Origin: Pyrenochaeta sp. MPI-SDFR-AT-0127
Lineage: Eukaryota; Ascomycota; Dothideomycetes; Pleosporales; Cucurbitariaceae
Direction: 5' to 3'
Assembly (NCBI GenBank): GCA_020747015.1
Contig: JAGTJM010000148.1
Coordinates: 1 to 24,832, forward strand
DNA length: 24,832 bases
Shown: piece by piece, positions 22,801 to 24,832 of the stretch
How the letters are laid out: each line of letters starts with the position of its first letter
Position numbering within the stretch: position 1 is the first letter of the stretch
Notes under the pieces: generated by a model
Told to the model about the DNA's origin: nothing
What the model saw: only the letters and a program-made list of their open reading frames with translations
The model's database searches: none
Program-made: the position numbers and the translations under genes

Positions 22801-24832
22801 TTTCTAATTAATTATTAGATTATATTCTCTTAACTAAGGAAGTCCTAGTATTATATTATAGCTAGCCTACCTAAAGATATCTAGGTTAATTCTTTCCTAG
22901 TATAATTAGATATTAAGTAGTACGTTCTATACTTTATAAGTATTATAGACTTATTAGGTATTAGTTACCTATTAGTAACTATTAGTAGGTATAGTACTAG
23001 TTTTAACGATATTATAAGGCCTACTCTTATTATTACTTATATAGAAATATAGTTCTATTATACTCTAGAATCTACTAAACTTTTATCTAATTTCTATTAA
23101 GCTTTACCTTAAGCTTTAAGAGTCCTTTATTTCTAGTAAGATAGAGTATAAGTAGTACTTTCCCTATAGGTAGGCGTATCTCTAAAAAAGGCTCTTCTTT
23201 AAATCTATAGGTTATCTTTTCTAGTTTATAGGTAATATATTCCTAGTTTAGGTATATATACTAACTCTACTAGTTATATCTTTAGTTAAATATAAACTAT
23301 ATAGCTAGGAGGTCTATAGGGTCTCTTATCTAGGGAAGTATAGTATTTATCTTTTATTAAATAGGTATTTAGCGTAGAGGTCTCTACTATAATTAAACTA
23401 TTAGTATTTATACTTCTTTAGTTATAAAGGAAACTATCCTTTATCGCACTTACTATTATAGTAGATATAGTATTCGTTAAAGTTATAGAAGGTCTAGTTA
23501 ATAGCTAGGTACTTCTTATTATAATAATCTAGGTAGTAATCTCTATTAGGGTTTATAGGTCTATATCTTATAGTATATCCTTAGAGGTATACCTAGGCCT
23601 ATTATTTTTTATAGGCTTCTATAGCTTCGTTAACCTAGTATTTAGGTTCTTCGTCTAGTATTAGCTAGTTTTTAGGGTTAAGGTTTTCCTTATTTTCCTT
23701 ATATATCTCTTATTCTAGTTATAAGTAGATATCTTATTTATCTCTATCTATAAGTATAATTTCTCCTTAGGAGTTAATATAGTAGAATCTAGGTTATATA
23801 TTAATATTTTATACTAGTAGAACGCGTCTTATCTTACTAGAGTTAGTACTAATTCTACTTATTTTACTAGGATTAAGGTAAAGGTTTTTTCTAGTTCTAA
23901 GATTATTTATAGAAAGGGTAGTAAGCTAAGCTTTATTATATTATCCTATTCTATACTATTTTAATAATCTATATAATATTATATTATATTATTAATTATT
24001 ATTTTAACCTATTATTTAGCCTAGAGGTTATTTTAGGTAGCTACTACTTACTACTTAATTGCGTTAGTTAGTGAGCCTAGTTATAGGTTCCTAGTTAGTA
24101 GCGCTGCGTAAAAGCTTCTATCTTATTGTACTTAGTTAGTAGTAGTATTATATCCTCTTCCTTACTTTCTAATACTATAGAATCTAATATACTATCTATA
24201 GATTCTATTTTATTAGTAATAACATTTCCTATATTTATTATCTTTATCTAGAGCTACTCGTAGTATATTTATACTCCTTTAGACTATATTCTTCTTAGGT
24301 TATTAGTAATCTTTTACTATATATCCCTTCTTATTATAGTTATAGTAGGTTATTTCCTTTTTTCCTAAAGGTTTTTTCCTTTATTAAGGTTATCTAGGTA
24401 TATTACTTCTAGTCCTTATCCCTAGTAGTATCCTAGGGTTTAGGCGTATATCTTTCTTCTAAGCTTTATTATATTATTTAGGTAGATTATATTTCTTTCT
24501 TTACTAGCTAGTAGTCTATACCTATTTTATAGTATAGTATAGAGTTTATATAGCTCTATATCTAGTTATATAGCTTCTACTATAAGGTCCTCTAAGCTCT
24601 TAATTTCTACTCCTATCCTTATAAGTTCTACTTATACTTCTACTTTTAGCCCTTATTTATATATAGTTTAAAGCGTATTATGTTCTAACTAGTTTACGTA
24701 GTAAATCCTAAGAACTTATTAGTATAGTCTACTATAGAGTTCCTTTACTAGATATACTAGATAGCGTTTAGTAATTAGAGTTTTATTAGGTAGTCTAAAA
24801 GCTTATTAGGCTCTTTCCTTAAACTTATTAAT
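19860..24832 (-). pseudogene. Gypsy-2 gag-pol with chromodomain, inactivated by RIP
   Basis: Right to left: gag with a former zinc knuckle at 24306-24347; the protease-RT linker with YNIILGLPWLREYNLIIN (about 22810-22865); RT start KIPKEYKEFKYLFKE (about 22540-22610) and EGKILPFSLIYKLLEKELKE (about 22430-22500); LDLRNRYYLIRI (about 22177-22212); LFRLTN (about 22100-22120); YLDNILIYS (22004-22030). RNase H shows FKIDASN (21578-21598). Integrase shows IISNRDKLF (about 20653-20685), then KLSTVYYL. The integrase C-terminus reads GDKVYLLIKNLRNKRLSK (about 20190-20245), and the chromodomain reads FLVK*KGYPYTKNL*EP (about 19890-19950). Stops replace Trp/Gln, as in the K* of the chromodomain, where family members have KW. 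No start codon or translatable frame remains. Confidence 0.88.
24306..24347 (-). other. Former gag zinc knuckle of gypsy-2, all four ligands changed to Tyr
   Basis: The minus strand reads YYNYNKKGYIVKDY, again Y-x2-Y-x4-Y-x4-Y. The codons are TAC, TAT, TAT and TAC. The Gly before the former His is kept (GGA), so the motif is easier to recognise than in gypsy-1. Confidence 0.85.

Larger units (their letters stand above)
19735..24832 (-). mobile_element. Gypsy-2: RIPed Ty3/Gypsy chromovirus-type retrotransposon (5' part outside window)
   Basis: A second minus-strand element, distinct in sequence from gypsy-1. From right to left it has gag, protease, reverse transcriptase, RNase H, integrase and a chromodomain. 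The chromodomain places it among the chromoviruses (established family knowledge). The 5' LTR and gag start lie beyond base 24832. No 3' LTR is recognised to the left of about 19740, where the block meets the plus-strand frame; that end is therefore uncertain. RIP is near saturation. Confidence 0.85.

Noticed and set aside
1..24832. tRNA, rRNA or CRISPR features
   Set aside because: No tRNA B-box with a matching fold, no rRNA-like conserved core and no regularly spaced repeats were seen on either strand.

Overview
The window looks like nuclear DNA of a filamentous ascomycete (Pezizomycotina). Two things point there. One spliced gene carries three short introns (50-53 bp) with canonical borders. 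The flanking transposon blocks carry the signature of repeat-induced point mutation (RIP): CpA and its complement TpG are almost absent, TpA is in excess, and former Gln and Trp codons have become TAA/TAG stops.

Layout. Positions 1-4540 are an AT-rich RIP-degraded block: the right part of a short inverted-repeat element (1-317), a plus-strand gag fragment (318-1024), an unidentified degraded reading frame (1025-2516), a 587-bp LTR (2517-3103) and a glutamine-rich degraded frame (3104-4540). Positions 4541-11407 are an island of ordinary base composition with one gene I trust, a four-exon minus-strand amino acid transporter of the AAAP/Aa_trans family (6699-8350, 498 aa). No other convincing gene is visible there. 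Positions 11408-18935 hold a minus-strand Ty3/Gypsy element (gypsy-1), bounded by a ~220-bp direct repeat and broken by three later LTR insertions. One of those LTRs carries a MITE-like element. Positions 18936-19730 are a less mutated segment with the end of a degraded coiled-coil-like frame on the plus strand. Positions 19735-24832 hold a second minus-strand Ty3/Gypsy element with a chromodomain (gypsy-2), cut by the window end.

The transporter is the only gene likely to be functional; everything else is repeat-derived and inactivated. The most informative signals are at codon level. Both Gypsy elements have all four gag zinc-knuckle ligands changed to Tyr. Both have the second Asp of YLDD, an RNase H Asp and an integrase Asp changed to Asn. 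In these motifs the pattern matches RIP at CpA/TpG, while Asp codons preceded by A survive. Target-site duplications give a partial order of events: LTR B entered the left part of gypsy-1, the MITE then entered LTR B, and a 347-bp LTR that still has many CpA/TpG sites entered the gypsy-1 integrase region, apparently after most RIP had happened.
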